Source of the DNA: UBA9547 sp044349205
GTDB taxonomy: Bacteria; Bacteroidota; Bacteroidia; Cytophagales; UBA9547
Assembly (NCBI GenBank): GCA_044349205.1
Contig: JBIKRJ010000011.1
Span: 1-22,588 of the forward strand
Direction of reading: 5' to 3'
Length of the DNA stretch: 22,588 bases
The stretch's first letter is position 1. Each line of letters opens with the position of its first letter. A model generated the notes under the pieces. It worked only from the letters and a program-made list of their open reading frames with translations, ran no database searches and was not told the origin of the DNA. Shown piece after piece: positions 14,520 through 21,628 of the stretch. Position numbers and translations under genes: made by a program.

Positions 14520-14631
14520 CGGGTTTGGCAAAAGTGGCGGTTCAGTGCTCCGCAGACACATTTGTAGTTAATCAAACTTTAGTTCTCCGCATCAACATTT
14601 GTGGTAAAAATCGCCACCTTCGCCAAGCCCG
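14520..14631. repeat. Long imperfect inverted repeat, attC-like folded element
   Basis: Arms of 23 bases (14520-14542 and 14609-14631) match at 19 of 23 positions as inverted repeats; two of the four mismatches are G-T wobbles. The arms contain CGGG-TTGGC and GTGGCG. The 66-base loop holds an internal direct repeat (14548-14570 and 14585-14607, 18 of 23 identical) sharing CTCCGCA and ACATTTGT. The sequence ends GAAAACGTTAC at 14631-14641. This geometry recalls integron attC sites. The strict attC core (GTTRRRY) is not met, since the base after GTTA is C. Confidence 0.55.
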
Positions 14632-14700
14632 AAAACGTTACAAGCAAGCATAGAGAACCACACAACAATTATAAACAGACAACGAAAAAGTAAACCATTT

Positions 14701-14730
14701 TGACAGTTCATTTGAACAAGTGAACAGTCA
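14701..14730. repeat. 30-base inverted repeat
   Basis: TGACAGTTCATTTG pairs with CAAGTGAACAGTCA around AA, with one A-A mismatch and one T-G wobble in 14 positions. It lies just before the plus-strand terminator and may be a second hairpin of the operon tail or a binding site. Confidence 0.45.
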
Positions 14731-14735
14731 CTTTC

Positions 14736-14774
14736 TGCCTTTGTTGGTGTCCTTCATCAACAAAGGCATTTTTT
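14736..14774 (+). terminator. Intrinsic terminator of the AT-rich operon
   Basis: TGCCTTTGTTGGTG pairs with CATCAACAAAGGCA around TCCTT, a 14-bp stem with one G-T wobble, followed by six T (14769-14774) on the plus strand. It ends plus-strand transcription 22 bases before the 3' end of the convergent ligase gene. Read from the minus strand it lacks a T-run, so it serves mainly the plus-strand operon. Confidence 0.8.
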
Positions 14775-14796
14775 GCAATCAATTCTTAAAACTGTT

Positions 14797-17475
14797 TCAT
14801 TGGCGCTTCCTACTTCTACCATATTCCAAAATCTTGTCGATAAACTCGTAAGGCTTGTATCCGTTTAGGGCGGCTTGGTGGAAAATAACCGTGGCAGGGG
14901 TCATGCCCGGCAAAGAGTTTATTTCAATGATGGTCGTTTCGGCTTGGTCTTTTTCGTACACATGCACAAAAGCATCGATGCGGCAATAACCCTCGACATT
15001 GAGCACCTCGGCTGTTTTTTTCAAAACTGCTTTCACTTGTTCACTAATATTCTGACGCACAGCCTTGTCTTTAGCGTAGCGAGCCGGCGTGATGTTTTGC
15101 CCCTCTCCGGCCAAAAATTTTTCTTCCAAAGAAAGTATGCCTCCCGATGCCAAGGTTTCGGATGCTTCAAACATTTCGTACACACGCTGGCCGTTGGCCA
15201 GGCGTTTGGTAAGGAGGCCACCTGTTACTTCCAAGAAATGAAGTGCGTCGCCTTTTTCTACCAAAGTTTCTACCAAAAAACCTTTTTTCTGCGGAAATTC
15301 CTCATTGTGTTTCAAGGCCAAGACACTGGCCCAAGGTTCTGGTTTTGTCTCCTCCTCACGAAACATGAGCTGGCAAAAAGCTTCCAACTCTTTTCTGTTT
15401 TTCAACTTTTTTACTGCCGAACTGCAGCCATCGTCGGCTGGTTTTGCGATAAAAGGATAGGTGAATTTTTCTTCTAGTGTTTTGTAAAAAACTTCTTTGT
15501 TTGCTTCCCAATTGCTTTTGTTTGCCATCGCATGATTTGCCACCTTTATGCCGTTTTTTGCCAATATCTCATTGGTTTCATACTTGTTGATGGTGATCTG
15601 CGAACTGCTAATTCCTGATCCATTGTAGGGAAGTCCGACCTTTTCCAATTCTACCTGCAAAGCACCGTCTTCGCCAGGTCGGCCATGCAAGGCAATAAAT
15701 ACTTCATCGGCCTTTTCGGCCAAACGGGTAAAGTCTATTTTATGAGGTGCAAAAGTGACATTAGACACGTATTTTTCGGTGATTTGCCTTGCCTCTTGCA
15801 CTATCTTTTTCAGTATGGGATGCTTTTCGCTCTTCAATGCAACCAAAATATTTTCTTTTATATCGTCGGCATTGTCCTTCAACATACTGTTGATAGGTAT
15901 TTCATACATCTCCATTTTTTCGGAAGAACCTGTCAGAAATACTGGGAAAGGTTCGTATTTGGTAGAAGAAGAGAGTTTTTCGTAAATGTTACGACCACTT
16001 TCTACCGAAATGTGCCTTTCGGAAGAATACCCTCCCATGACCACTGCAACTTTTATCTTTTGAGAGATAGCACTGCGGTTTTGCTCTATTTCCTTGTCGA
16101 GCGAAAGTAGCATTTGGTGCAGCATATAGCTGTTTTTTCCACTACGAAGGCGTTCGGCAATAGAAGTGCGTATGATGTATGTGAGAAATTGCGAGGGATT
16201 TAGTCCTATTTCGGCGGCCTGATGAAAGAAAAAAGAAGACGGCATCATGCCCGAAGTGGTGTTTGGATCGTTGAGGAATATTTCACCCGTTTCGGTAATA
16301 AAGCCATCTATACGCGCATACACATTGAAAAGCAGGTCGTTGTATAGTTGGCAACAGGCAAGTCTAATTTGTTCGATTTGCATCTCGGGCAAATCGATTG
16401 GAGTTACCTTTCGAATCATTCCAGGCAAATATTTGGAACGGTAGTCGAACATTTCATTGCTTTTCACAATCTCGGTAGGAGGAAGCGCAATGGGTTTTCC
16501 GTCTTCATCTTGAATGACAATGCAGGAAAATTCCTTGCCAGAAAGCTTGGTTTCAATGAGGACTTCGTACTCGCCGTTGGGGTTTTCAAGCAAAATATGT
16601 TCGTTTGAAACAGCAAAATGATTATCTAAGTAGTTAAATAACTCTTCGGGGTGAGTCAATTTTTCATTTTGGCTAAAAACAGGCAAGCCAATTCCAGTCT
16701 TTATATCGGTTAGTTCACGAATCCAAGCAACTTTTTGTTCCAAGTCATATCCTTTCCACTGCAAGGCAGTTACTCTCTCTATGAAAAAACTTTTCAGAAT
16801 GGCTTCTTCCAAATTTTCAACTGTAGGCTTAGACAAAACGGTAATTCCTATAGAAGATCCTTGATTGGGGGCTTTGACTACAAACATTGGCCCAACCTTG
16901 CTTTGAATGTCGGCAAGTATCTTGCCCTTGTCTACAGAGCTAAACCAATCTTTGCGGCTCAACAACATGCTTTTGTATTGATCAGCACCAAAATACATGA
17001 ATTTTTTTTGTGACGACTTGCTAATGCCTATGCCAGATGGTAAGATGCCCGAACCAGAATACGGAATTTGATGCCATTCGAGCAAGCCTTGTATGGTACC
17101 GTCTTCGCCATAAGGCCCGTGAAGCGCCAAAAAAGCAAAATCAAAAAACTCCTTGAACTGATGAGGATAAATGCGCTTGCCAACTAGCGAAATGATTTCG
17201 TCGAGCTTTTCAGAAGAAAGTTGCCCTATCGATTCAATGTATATTTGAAAACCATGTACCGAATTGGGCAAAACGGAAACAGGTGGATAAAAATCGCGAA
17301 TAGTCCCCTTGTAAATATATTGCCAATCGAGCAAAATGAAATTGCCCAAGCTATCGACAAAAACAGGAACAGGCTCAAATAGATTTTTGTCGAGGTTGTC
17401 GTAAACGGTACGTCCTCCTGCAAACGAAATTTCACGCTCGCGAGAGGCACCACCAAAAAGTATTCCGATTCTCAT
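14797..17475 (-). CDS. ddl: Tandem D-alanine-D-alanine ligase (two ATP-grasp modules)
   Basis: The 892-residue protein is two Ddl-like modules in one frame, against about 300-370 residues for ordinary Ddl. Module A spans about 1-440: FGGASREREIS (Glu13), HGPYGEDGTIQG (119-130), VVKAPNQGSSIG (Lys201), YARID (Arg388, Asp390) and DPNTTSGMMPSS (403-414). Module B starts near 473: MGGYSSERHIS (Glu486), HGRPGEDGALQ (597-607), FIAKPADDGCSS (Lys678), CRIDAF (Arg832, Asp834) and EINSLPGMTP (Glu851, Asn853). Module B therefore keeps the full E-x-N metal/ATP set, while module A has Asp for the first of these. Both retain the Ser/Glu-containing first loop. It should join two D-Ala in the cytoplasm for peptidoglycan precursor synthesis, but one module may be regulatory or specific for another substrate. 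The gene follows gldB by 38 bases and is probably last in the RNase G transcript. Confidence 0.85.
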   Translation of the reverse strand: MRIGILFGGASREREISFAGGRTVYDNLDKNLFEPVPVFVDSLGNFILLDWQYIYKGTIRDFYPPVSVLPNSVHGFQIYIESIGQLSSEKLDEIISLVGKRIYPHQFKEFFDFAFLALHGPYGEDGTIQGLLEWHQIPYSGSGILPSGIGISKSSQKKFMYFGADQYKSMLLSRKDWFSSVDKGKILADIQSKVGPMFVVKAPNQGSSIGITVLSKPTVENLEEAILKSFFIERVTALQWKGYDLEQKVAWIRELTDIKTGIGLPVFSQNEKLTHPEELFNYLDNHFAVSNEHILLENPNGEYEVLIETKLSGKEFSCIVIQDEDGKPIALPPTEIVKSNEMFDYRSKYLPGMIRKVTPIDLPEMQIEQIRLACCQLYNDLLFNVYARIDGFITETGEIFLNDPNTTSGMMPSSFFFHQAAEIGLNPSQFLTYIIRTSIAERLRSGKNSYMLHQMLLSLDKEIEQNRSAISQKIKVAVVMGGYSSERHISVESGRNIYEKLSSSTKYEPFPVFLTGSSEKMEMYEIPINSMLKDNADDIKENILVALKSEKHPILKKIVQEARQITEKYVSNVTFAPHKIDFTRLAEKADEVFIALHGRPGEDGALQVELEKVGLPYNGSGISSSQITINKYETNEILAKNGIKVANHAMANKSNWEANKEVFYKTLEEKFTYPFIAKPADDGCSSAVKKLKNRKELEAFCQLMFREEETKPEPWASVLALKHNEEFPQKKGFLVETLVEKGDALHFLEVTGGLLTKRLANGQRVYEMFEASETLASGGILSLEEKFLAGEGQNITPARYAKDKAVRQNISEQVKAVLKKTAEVLNVEGYCRIDAFVHVYEKDQAETTIIEINSLPGMTPATVIFHQAALNGYKPYEFIDKILEYGRSRKRQ

Positions 17476-17513
17476 TTTTGTAATAACTATTTTTCACACA
17501 AAACTACCAAGCC

Positions 17514-18608
17514 TTATTTGTCTTTTTGCGGCTTGTACTTCGATTCCAAAAACAATTTTTTCGCGCTTTTCATTTCCATCATTTGCTGAAAAGTGCCATT
17601 AGAATGTTTGAAATATTCGTCTACTATGCGCCATCCAAGCCAAGTCCCTATCTTGCCTGGGCATTTCGGCCCAATTTCGGCAGTATAAGGCCTTTCGCCG
17701 GTGTACTTTGTTTTGATAAAATGACTGGTTTCGTACAAAAGTTTATGCTCGACAAAGAAGCCCCAAATAACCGATTCATGGTTTTTGGTGTCTTCCAATT
17801 GTTCACCCGTATATCCTATAATTAAGCTATCGTCAGCACAAGGCATCATCTTTTTGACAAAGTGATATGCTTTCCCAAAATAAACCATCTCGGCTAGCAA
17901 TGTATTTTCGAGCATGTCTACTTTGTTGTATTTGTTTGAAATATACAACATGCACGTTGGGACAATGTAATGTTTTTGGTAACGGCGCAAAATGTATTCT
18001 GGGAATGGCTGCCCAGAATGGTCTCTAGGCTTGTATTTTGCAGCTTTTCCAAGAAAGAAATCAAGGCTTAGCACTATCACACTGTCCGAAACATAGGTTT
18101 CAATACCCAAACCAGTTATTACAGTATAAATTTTGGGTACTACAAATTGGGGATAGTAAAACTTGATGTGAGCAAAAGCATCTTCAAATTGATTTTGCAA
18201 ATCGGAAATGTCGCCATACTGTTGCTTTGTCTGCTTGTAAATAGTGGTAATGGCAGTGTCTTTTGCCAACAAGTACAAATTTTCGGCAACTTTTCCCTGT
18301 GGAAAATGATTTTCCAAAAAGAAATTTTTAGCCAATTCAGGATATTTCCTCAAAAATTTCTCTGCCTCCTCCTTGCTTTTCAGCTTCATGATTTCATCCT
18401 CCAATCGCACTACTTGTACCTTGGTCATTGTCTTGGAAACGTCTATGTCATCACAATCAGGTGTAGAACTAAAAATCGCTGATATTTTTTTCTCGATTAC
18501 CGTTTTGCCATCGGGAGTCTTTTCGCAGGAAAAAAGTGCGAATGTCAAAGCAAAAAGGAGACCGAGGCCTCCTTTTCGTGATGTGATGTTAAAATAGCGT
18601 GATGGCAT
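17514..18608 (-). CDS. gldB: Gliding motility lipoprotein GldB
   Basis: The 364-residue product is a lipoprotein: MPSRYFNITS is followed by a hydrophobic stretch and the lipobox LFALFSC with Cys28. The GldB family is recognised from FYYPQFVVPKIYTVITGLG, then VIVLSLDFFLGKAAKY and the later FPEYILRRYQKHYIVP. GldB is needed for gliding and for the type IX secretion machinery in Flavobacterium johnsoniae and its relatives, and is thought to sit in the cell envelope facing the periplasm. The frame extends 33 bases upstream to ATG 18641, inside the RNase G gene. I start it at 18608 because this ATG is one base after the RNase G stop and gives a well-formed signal peptide. It lies between RNase G and the ligase, and no gldC follows directly. 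Confidence 0.85.
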   Translation of the reverse strand: MPSRYFNITSRKGGLGLLFALTFALFSCEKTPDGKTVIEKKISAIFSSTPDCDDIDVSKTMTKVQVVRLEDEIMKLKSKEEAEKFLRKYPELAKNFFLENHFPQGKVAENLYLLAKDTAITTIYKQTKQQYGDISDLQNQFEDAFAHIKFYYPQFVVPKIYTVITGLGIETYVSDSVIVLSLDFFLGKAAKYKPRDHSGQPFPEYILRRYQKHYIVPTCMLYISNKYNKVDMLENTLLAEMVYFGKAYHFVKKMMPCADDSLIIGYTGEQLEDTKNHESVIWGFFVEHKLLYETSHFIKTKYTGERPYTAEIGPKCPGKIGTWLGWRIVDEYFKHSNGTFQQMMEMKSAKKLFLESKYKPQKDK

Positions 18609-18609
18609 T

Positions 18610-20166
18610 TTACAATAGTTCAATTTCTTCTCCCAAATCATTTAGAAACTTGAATTCTACTATTGCCAAGGTGCTGTCTGGGATGAGGGTTACCCATTTC
18701 ATATATTTAAAAAACCACTTCATCTGTCTTGAAATGAGCCCTTGGGTGTAGTAAGAATACAAGAAGGGGTGTAAAGTGATGACAAGCTTTTTCTCGTTTT
18801 GCTTCGTTATCAGGTGGTGTATGTTGTTTTCGATAACATCGGTAATGGCAATACTTGAACTAATTTTTCCAGAACCATTGCAAGTAGGACAAGTTTCTTT
18901 GTTTACCACGTGCACAGCAGGTCTCACACGCTGGCGCGTGATTTGCATAAGGCCAAATTTGCTTAAGGGCAATATGGTGTATTTCGAACGGTCGTACACC
19001 ATTTCGTTTCGCATAGCCTCGTACACCAAATTCCTGTTTTCGACATTTTTCATGTCGATAAAATCGACCACGATGATGCCACCCAAATCGCGAAGCCTAA
19101 ACTGGCGCGCAAGCTCTTTGACCGCATCCAAGTTTACAGAGAGTGCCGTATTCTCTTGGTTTTCCTCGTGTGTCGATTTATTTCCGCTGTTTACGTCAAT
19201 AACGTGCAAGGCCTCGGTATGTTCAATAATCAAATATCCGCCATTTGGCAAACTGACGGTCGTAGAGAAAAGCGATTTCAACTGCTTTTCAATTCCCATT
19301 TGCTCAAACATTTTCACCTTGCCATTGTACAACTTGAGAATGCTCTCCTTATCGGGCGCAATAGTTTTGATGTAGCCTTTGATTTCCTCGTACAAGTCCT
19401 TGCTATCGACCGTGATGTTGTCAAAACTTTCGTTTAGCAAGTCGCGCAGAATAGACGAAGCGCGTCCCATCTCGCCAATCACCAAATCGGTCGATTTGGC
19501 TGTTTTGAGTGTATTGAAACCATCCTCCCATTTTTTCAGGAGGTTTTTCATGTCTTTGTCCAATTCAGCCACTTCTTTGCCCTGCGCTACAGTGCGAATG
19601 ATGACCCCAAAATTTTCAGGTTTGATAGAATTGATAAGGCGAATGAGGCGGTTACGCTCCTCTTTGTCGGCAATTTTTTTGGAAATACTGACCGATTTTG
19701 AAAAAGGCACCAACACAATGTACCTACCAGCCAAAGAGAGCTCGCAGGATAGCCTAGGACCCTTGGTTGAGATAGGCTCTTTGACTACTTGCACCAATAT
19801 TTGATTGTTTTTGGTGAAGAGTTGCGCCATTTTACCCGACTTGTCTGTTTCGGCATCCAATTTGAATCCGTTCAGTTTCGGGTTTATGTTCTTATCGCCA
19901 TTCTGTACGGCTTTCACGTACTTCATGAGCGATTTGATGTTTGGACCTAAATCGAGATAGTGCAAAAAGGCATCCTTTTCATAGCCAAGTTCCACAAAAG
20001 CAGCATTCAATCCCGGTATTACCTTTTTTATGGTTCCAAGGTATATATCACCTACCGTAAAATTGTTGCCTTTGGTTTCGACATTGAACTCGACTAACCT
20101 TTTATCTTGAATCAGCGCAATTCTGTCTTCTTTAGGAGACGAATTGATAAATAGTTCGTTAGCCAC
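18610..20166 (-). CDS. rng: Ribonuclease G/E family endoribonuclease
   Basis: This 518-residue enzyme (from GTG 20166) cleaves single-stranded RNA in rRNA maturation and mRNA decay. Its N-terminus, VANELFINSSPKEDRIALIQDK, is the normal RNase G opening. The S1 domain (about 35-120) includes GDIYLGTIKKVIPGLNAAFV and a Bacteroidota-type insertion around 75-115. The catalytic core has magnesium ligands Asp324 (HVIDVNSG) and Asp368 (VVDFIDM), and the zinc-link cysteines Cys426 and Cys429 (CPTC). The RNase E C-terminal degradosome region is absent. The frame continues upstream to a TTG at 20226 inside a hairpin, but homology begins at GTG 20166, so I use that. A five-codon upstream ORF (ATG 20176, MLQSG) overlaps the GTG in another frame. 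gldB follows after one base. Confidence 0.9.
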   Translation of the reverse strand: MANELFINSSPKEDRIALIQDKRLVEFNVETKGNNFTVGDIYLGTIKKVIPGLNAAFVELGYEKDAFLHYLDLGPNIKSLMKYVKAVQNGDKNINPKLNGFKLDAETDKSGKMAQLFTKNNQILVQVVKEPISTKGPRLSCELSLAGRYIVLVPFSKSVSISKKIADKEERNRLIRLINSIKPENFGVIIRTVAQGKEVAELDKDMKNLLKKWEDGFNTLKTAKSTDLVIGEMGRASSILRDLLNESFDNITVDSKDLYEEIKGYIKTIAPDKESILKLYNGKVKMFEQMGIEKQLKSLFSTTVSLPNGGYLIIEHTEALHVIDVNSGNKSTHEENQENTALSVNLDAVKELARQFRLRDLGGIIVVDFIDMKNVENRNLVYEAMRNEMVYDRSKYTILPLSKFGLMQITRQRVRPAVHVVNKETCPTCNGSGKISSSIAITDVIENNIHHLITKQNEKKLVITLHPFLYSYYTQGLISRQMKWFFKYMKWVTLIPDSTLAIVEFKFLNDLGEEIELL

Positions 20167-20199
20167 TTTGAAGCATTTAAGGGTGAAAAATAAACAAGG

Positions 20200-20227
20200 A
20201 TTGCCCGACCTTTTTTGGTCGGGCAAT
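20200..20227 (-). terminator. Hairpin between the Cox24/mS38-like gene and RNase G
   Basis: ATTGCCCGACC and GGTCGGGCAAT form a perfect 11-bp stem around a 6-base A loop on the minus strand. It is followed on that strand by CCTTGTTTATTTTTC, only partly T-rich. It starts 14 bases after the small basic gene and ends 33 bases before the RNase G start, so it may terminate the HU-TPR-Cox24/mS38-like transcript or regulate RNase G from its leader. Confidence 0.6.
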
Positions 20228-20241
20228 GAAGCAACTAATTG

Positions 20242-20331
20242 TTACTTTTTCTTATGCCTATTTTTCCTCAACCTTTTCTTCCTTTTGTGGGTGGCCATTT
20301 TGTGTCTTTTTCTTTTTTTACCGCAAGGCAT
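20242..20331 (-). CDS. Cox24/AURKAIP1 (mS38)-like small basic protein
   Basis: This 29-residue, strongly basic protein reads MPCGKKRKRHKMATHKRKKR and ends NRHKKK. It matches the AURKAIP1/COX24 (mitochondrial ribosomal protein mS38) domain found as a tiny protein in Bacteroidota. The MPCGKKRKRHK opening and the KRxKRLRKxRHKKK tail are the recognisable features. It probably binds rRNA of the small subunit, by analogy with mS38 in mitochondria. It lies 11 bases after the TPR gene on the same strand, in the HU-TPR-mS38 run, and is followed by a hairpin. The gene is short enough to be missed by routine length cut-offs. The call rests on composition and recalled motif, not on a search. Confidence 0.8.
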   Translation of the reverse strand: MPCGKKRKRHKMATHKRKKRLRKNRHKKK

Positions 20332-20342
20332 AATTGAAATTT

Positions 20343-21179
20343 TTAAGGGTTAACTGACAATTGCTTTAAATACTCATCCACAGCTTCCAATATCTGTGGT
20401 TGTTTTTCATTCCTTTTTACTTTCTCGAAACACTCTTTGGCTTCATTTTTTTTACCAAGTTCGGCATAGGCAATGCCCAAATAGAATGTCCCAAGCCAGT
20501 TTTGGGGATTAATCGTTTGCAGTTTCTTGAATCTTTCCACTGCTTTTTCATACTGACCAGATTGTACTGACAACAAGCCAATGTTCAATAGGGCTTGTTC
20601 GTTTTTCGGGTCTTTATCCAAGACCTCTCGTAGTGTCATCACCGCTTTCATCGGATTTTGACCACGAGTGTAGGTCATTGCCAATCTTGCTTTCACATCC
20701 AGCAAGTCGGGCTTTTTTTCCAATGCTTTCGTATAGTATTGCTGCGTTTTGGTCGCCCAATCGGCGGCTTTTTCGTCATTAGCGGCAAAATAGTAGGCCT
20801 TGTAAGCAGCGTCTCCTATTTTAACCCAACTATCCACATCTGAAAAAGAAGAAAGTGTACTTTCATATACTATCGCCGAACTATCGTAAAGCGATTTGCT
20901 ATTGTATAAGCTTGAAAGCGAATCGAGAATTGCAAGTTTGATGCTCAAATTGGTGCTGGACAAGTCCAATTTCCATTTCTGAGACTTCCTTTTCTCCGAT
21001 TCAGAAAAAGCAACTTCGACAGTAGTAGGATGATGACTTGAAGATTTCTCTTTTTTGTCTAGCTGCACCGTGTTTTCCAGTTCTTTTTCCTCTTTATTCA
21101 GCAATACTTTCGGCAGTGAATACAATATTCCGACAAAAACGATCGCAACTACTGCTATAACTAGTTGTTGCTTTTTCAT
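20343..21179 (-). CDS. TPR-repeat protein with N-terminal membrane anchor
   Basis: The 278-residue protein starts with an uncleaved-looking membrane helix (LVIAVVAIVFVGILYSLPKVL, 6-26), then a charged linker (about 27-65). TPR helices follow from about 118 to 250: QQYYTKALEKKPDLLDVKARL, MTLREVLDKDPKNEQALLNIG, KAVERFKKLQTINPQNWLGTF and YAELGKKNEAKECFEKV. Repeats are near the 34-residue period. TPRs hold other proteins rather than catalyse, so this is likely an inner-membrane scaffold with its TPRs in the periplasm. The start is 18 bases after the HU stop, and the stop is 11 bases before the Cox24/mS38-like gene, so all three are probably co-transcribed. The partner is unknown; nearby gldB makes a link to gliding/T9SS assembly possible but unproven. 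Confidence 0.8.
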   Translation of the reverse strand: MKKQQLVIAVVAIVFVGILYSLPKVLLNKEEKELENTVQLDKKEKSSSHHPTTVEVAFSESEKRKSQKWKLDLSSTNLSIKLAILDSLSSLYNSKSLYDSSAIVYESTLSSFSDVDSWVKIGDAAYKAYYFAANDEKAADWATKTQQYYTKALEKKPDLLDVKARLAMTYTRGQNPMKAVMTLREVLDKDPKNEQALLNIGLLSVQSGQYEKAVERFKKLQTINPQNWLGTFYLGIAYAELGKKNEAKECFEKVKRNEKQPQILEAVDEYLKQLSVNP

Positions 21180-21197
21180 TTTTACCCCTGCGTAAAA

Positions 21198-21491
21198 TTA
21201 GCCTTTGATTTTCTTGCTAGACTTGATAACAGATACAAACTCTTTTGAAGGCTTGAAATGAGGAACATAGTGCTCGTCTATAACAATAGCGGTATTTTTA
21301 GAAATGTTCCTGGCTACTTTTTTAGCACGCTTCTTGTTGATGAAGCTACCAAAACCACGAACATAAATGTTTTCACCACCTTCCATAGACTCTTTTACCA
21401 CTGCAAAAAAAGCCTCCACTACGGCAGAAGCGTCGTTTTTGTCGATGCCAGTCTGTTCCGAGATTTTTGAAATTACATCTGCTTTAGTCAC
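21198..21491 (-). CDS. HU/IHF-family DNA-binding protein
   Basis: The 97-residue protein has the whole HU/IHF fold: helix pair TKADVISKISEQTGIDKNDA...VEAFFAVVKESMEGG, then the signature GENIYVRGFGSFINKKRAKK. Beta-arm residues follow in RNISKNTAIVIDEHYVPHFK, then the PSKEF end. It bends and packages DNA in the nucleoid. The arms lack the usual NP(Q/R)T-proline tip, having NTAI instead, as in many Bacteroidota HU proteins. A basic tail (KSSKKIKG) extends beyond the fold. The gene is first in a minus-strand run and diverges from mutY over 137 bases. Those bases contain a CTATTT-ACG-AAATAG palindrome (21528-21542) 37 bases upstream of the start. Confidence 0.9.
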   Translation of the reverse strand: MTKADVISKISEQTGIDKNDASAVVEAFFAVVKESMEGGENIYVRGFGSFINKKRAKKVARNISKNTAIVIDEHYVPHFKPSKEFVSVIKSSKKIKG

Positions 21492-21527
21492 CTTATTTAA
21501 AATTTAAGTTAAAACAAAGATTATTAG

Positions 21528-21542
21528 CTATTTACGAAATAG
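21528..21542. promoter_or_regulatory. Palindrome in the HU-mutY divergent region
   Basis: CTATTT and AAATAG flank ACG. It lies near a TAATCTTTG sequence (21515-21523, minus), which is one base longer than the TAnnTTTG spacing, and a TTTG further upstream. It could be an HU operator or promoter part. Confidence 0.3.
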
Positions 21543-21628
21543 GGACGCAAATTTAAGGCGATTTTTTTAATTAAAAAATGTGTTTCGATATTTTGTGTGC
21601 TTACATTAACATTTTAATTATCAGTTAA

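Larger units (their letters stand above)
14488..14796. other. Tail of the AT-rich operon: attC-like element and hairpins
   Basis: No gene is seen in these 309 bases between the alkyltransferase-like gene and the convergent ligase gene. They contain the long inverted-repeat element at 14520-14631, an inverted repeat at 14701-14730 and an intrinsic terminator at 14736-14774. Sampled DNA of the inverted-repeat element is GC-richer than the preceding genes. Confidence 0.6.

Noticed and set aside
14520..14640. True integron attC site
   Set aside because: The 3' core GTTACAA breaks GTTRRRY and no matching RYYYAAC is found on the left; no integrase is in the window. Kept only as attC-like.
18609..18641. 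Eleven-codon extension of GldB from ATG 18641
   Set aside because: It overlaps the RNase G gene and spoils the signal peptide; ATG 18608 fits better.
20167..20226. Twenty-codon N-terminal extension of RNase G from TTG 20226
   Set aside because: The TTG lies in a hairpin and the family N-terminus begins at GTG 20166.
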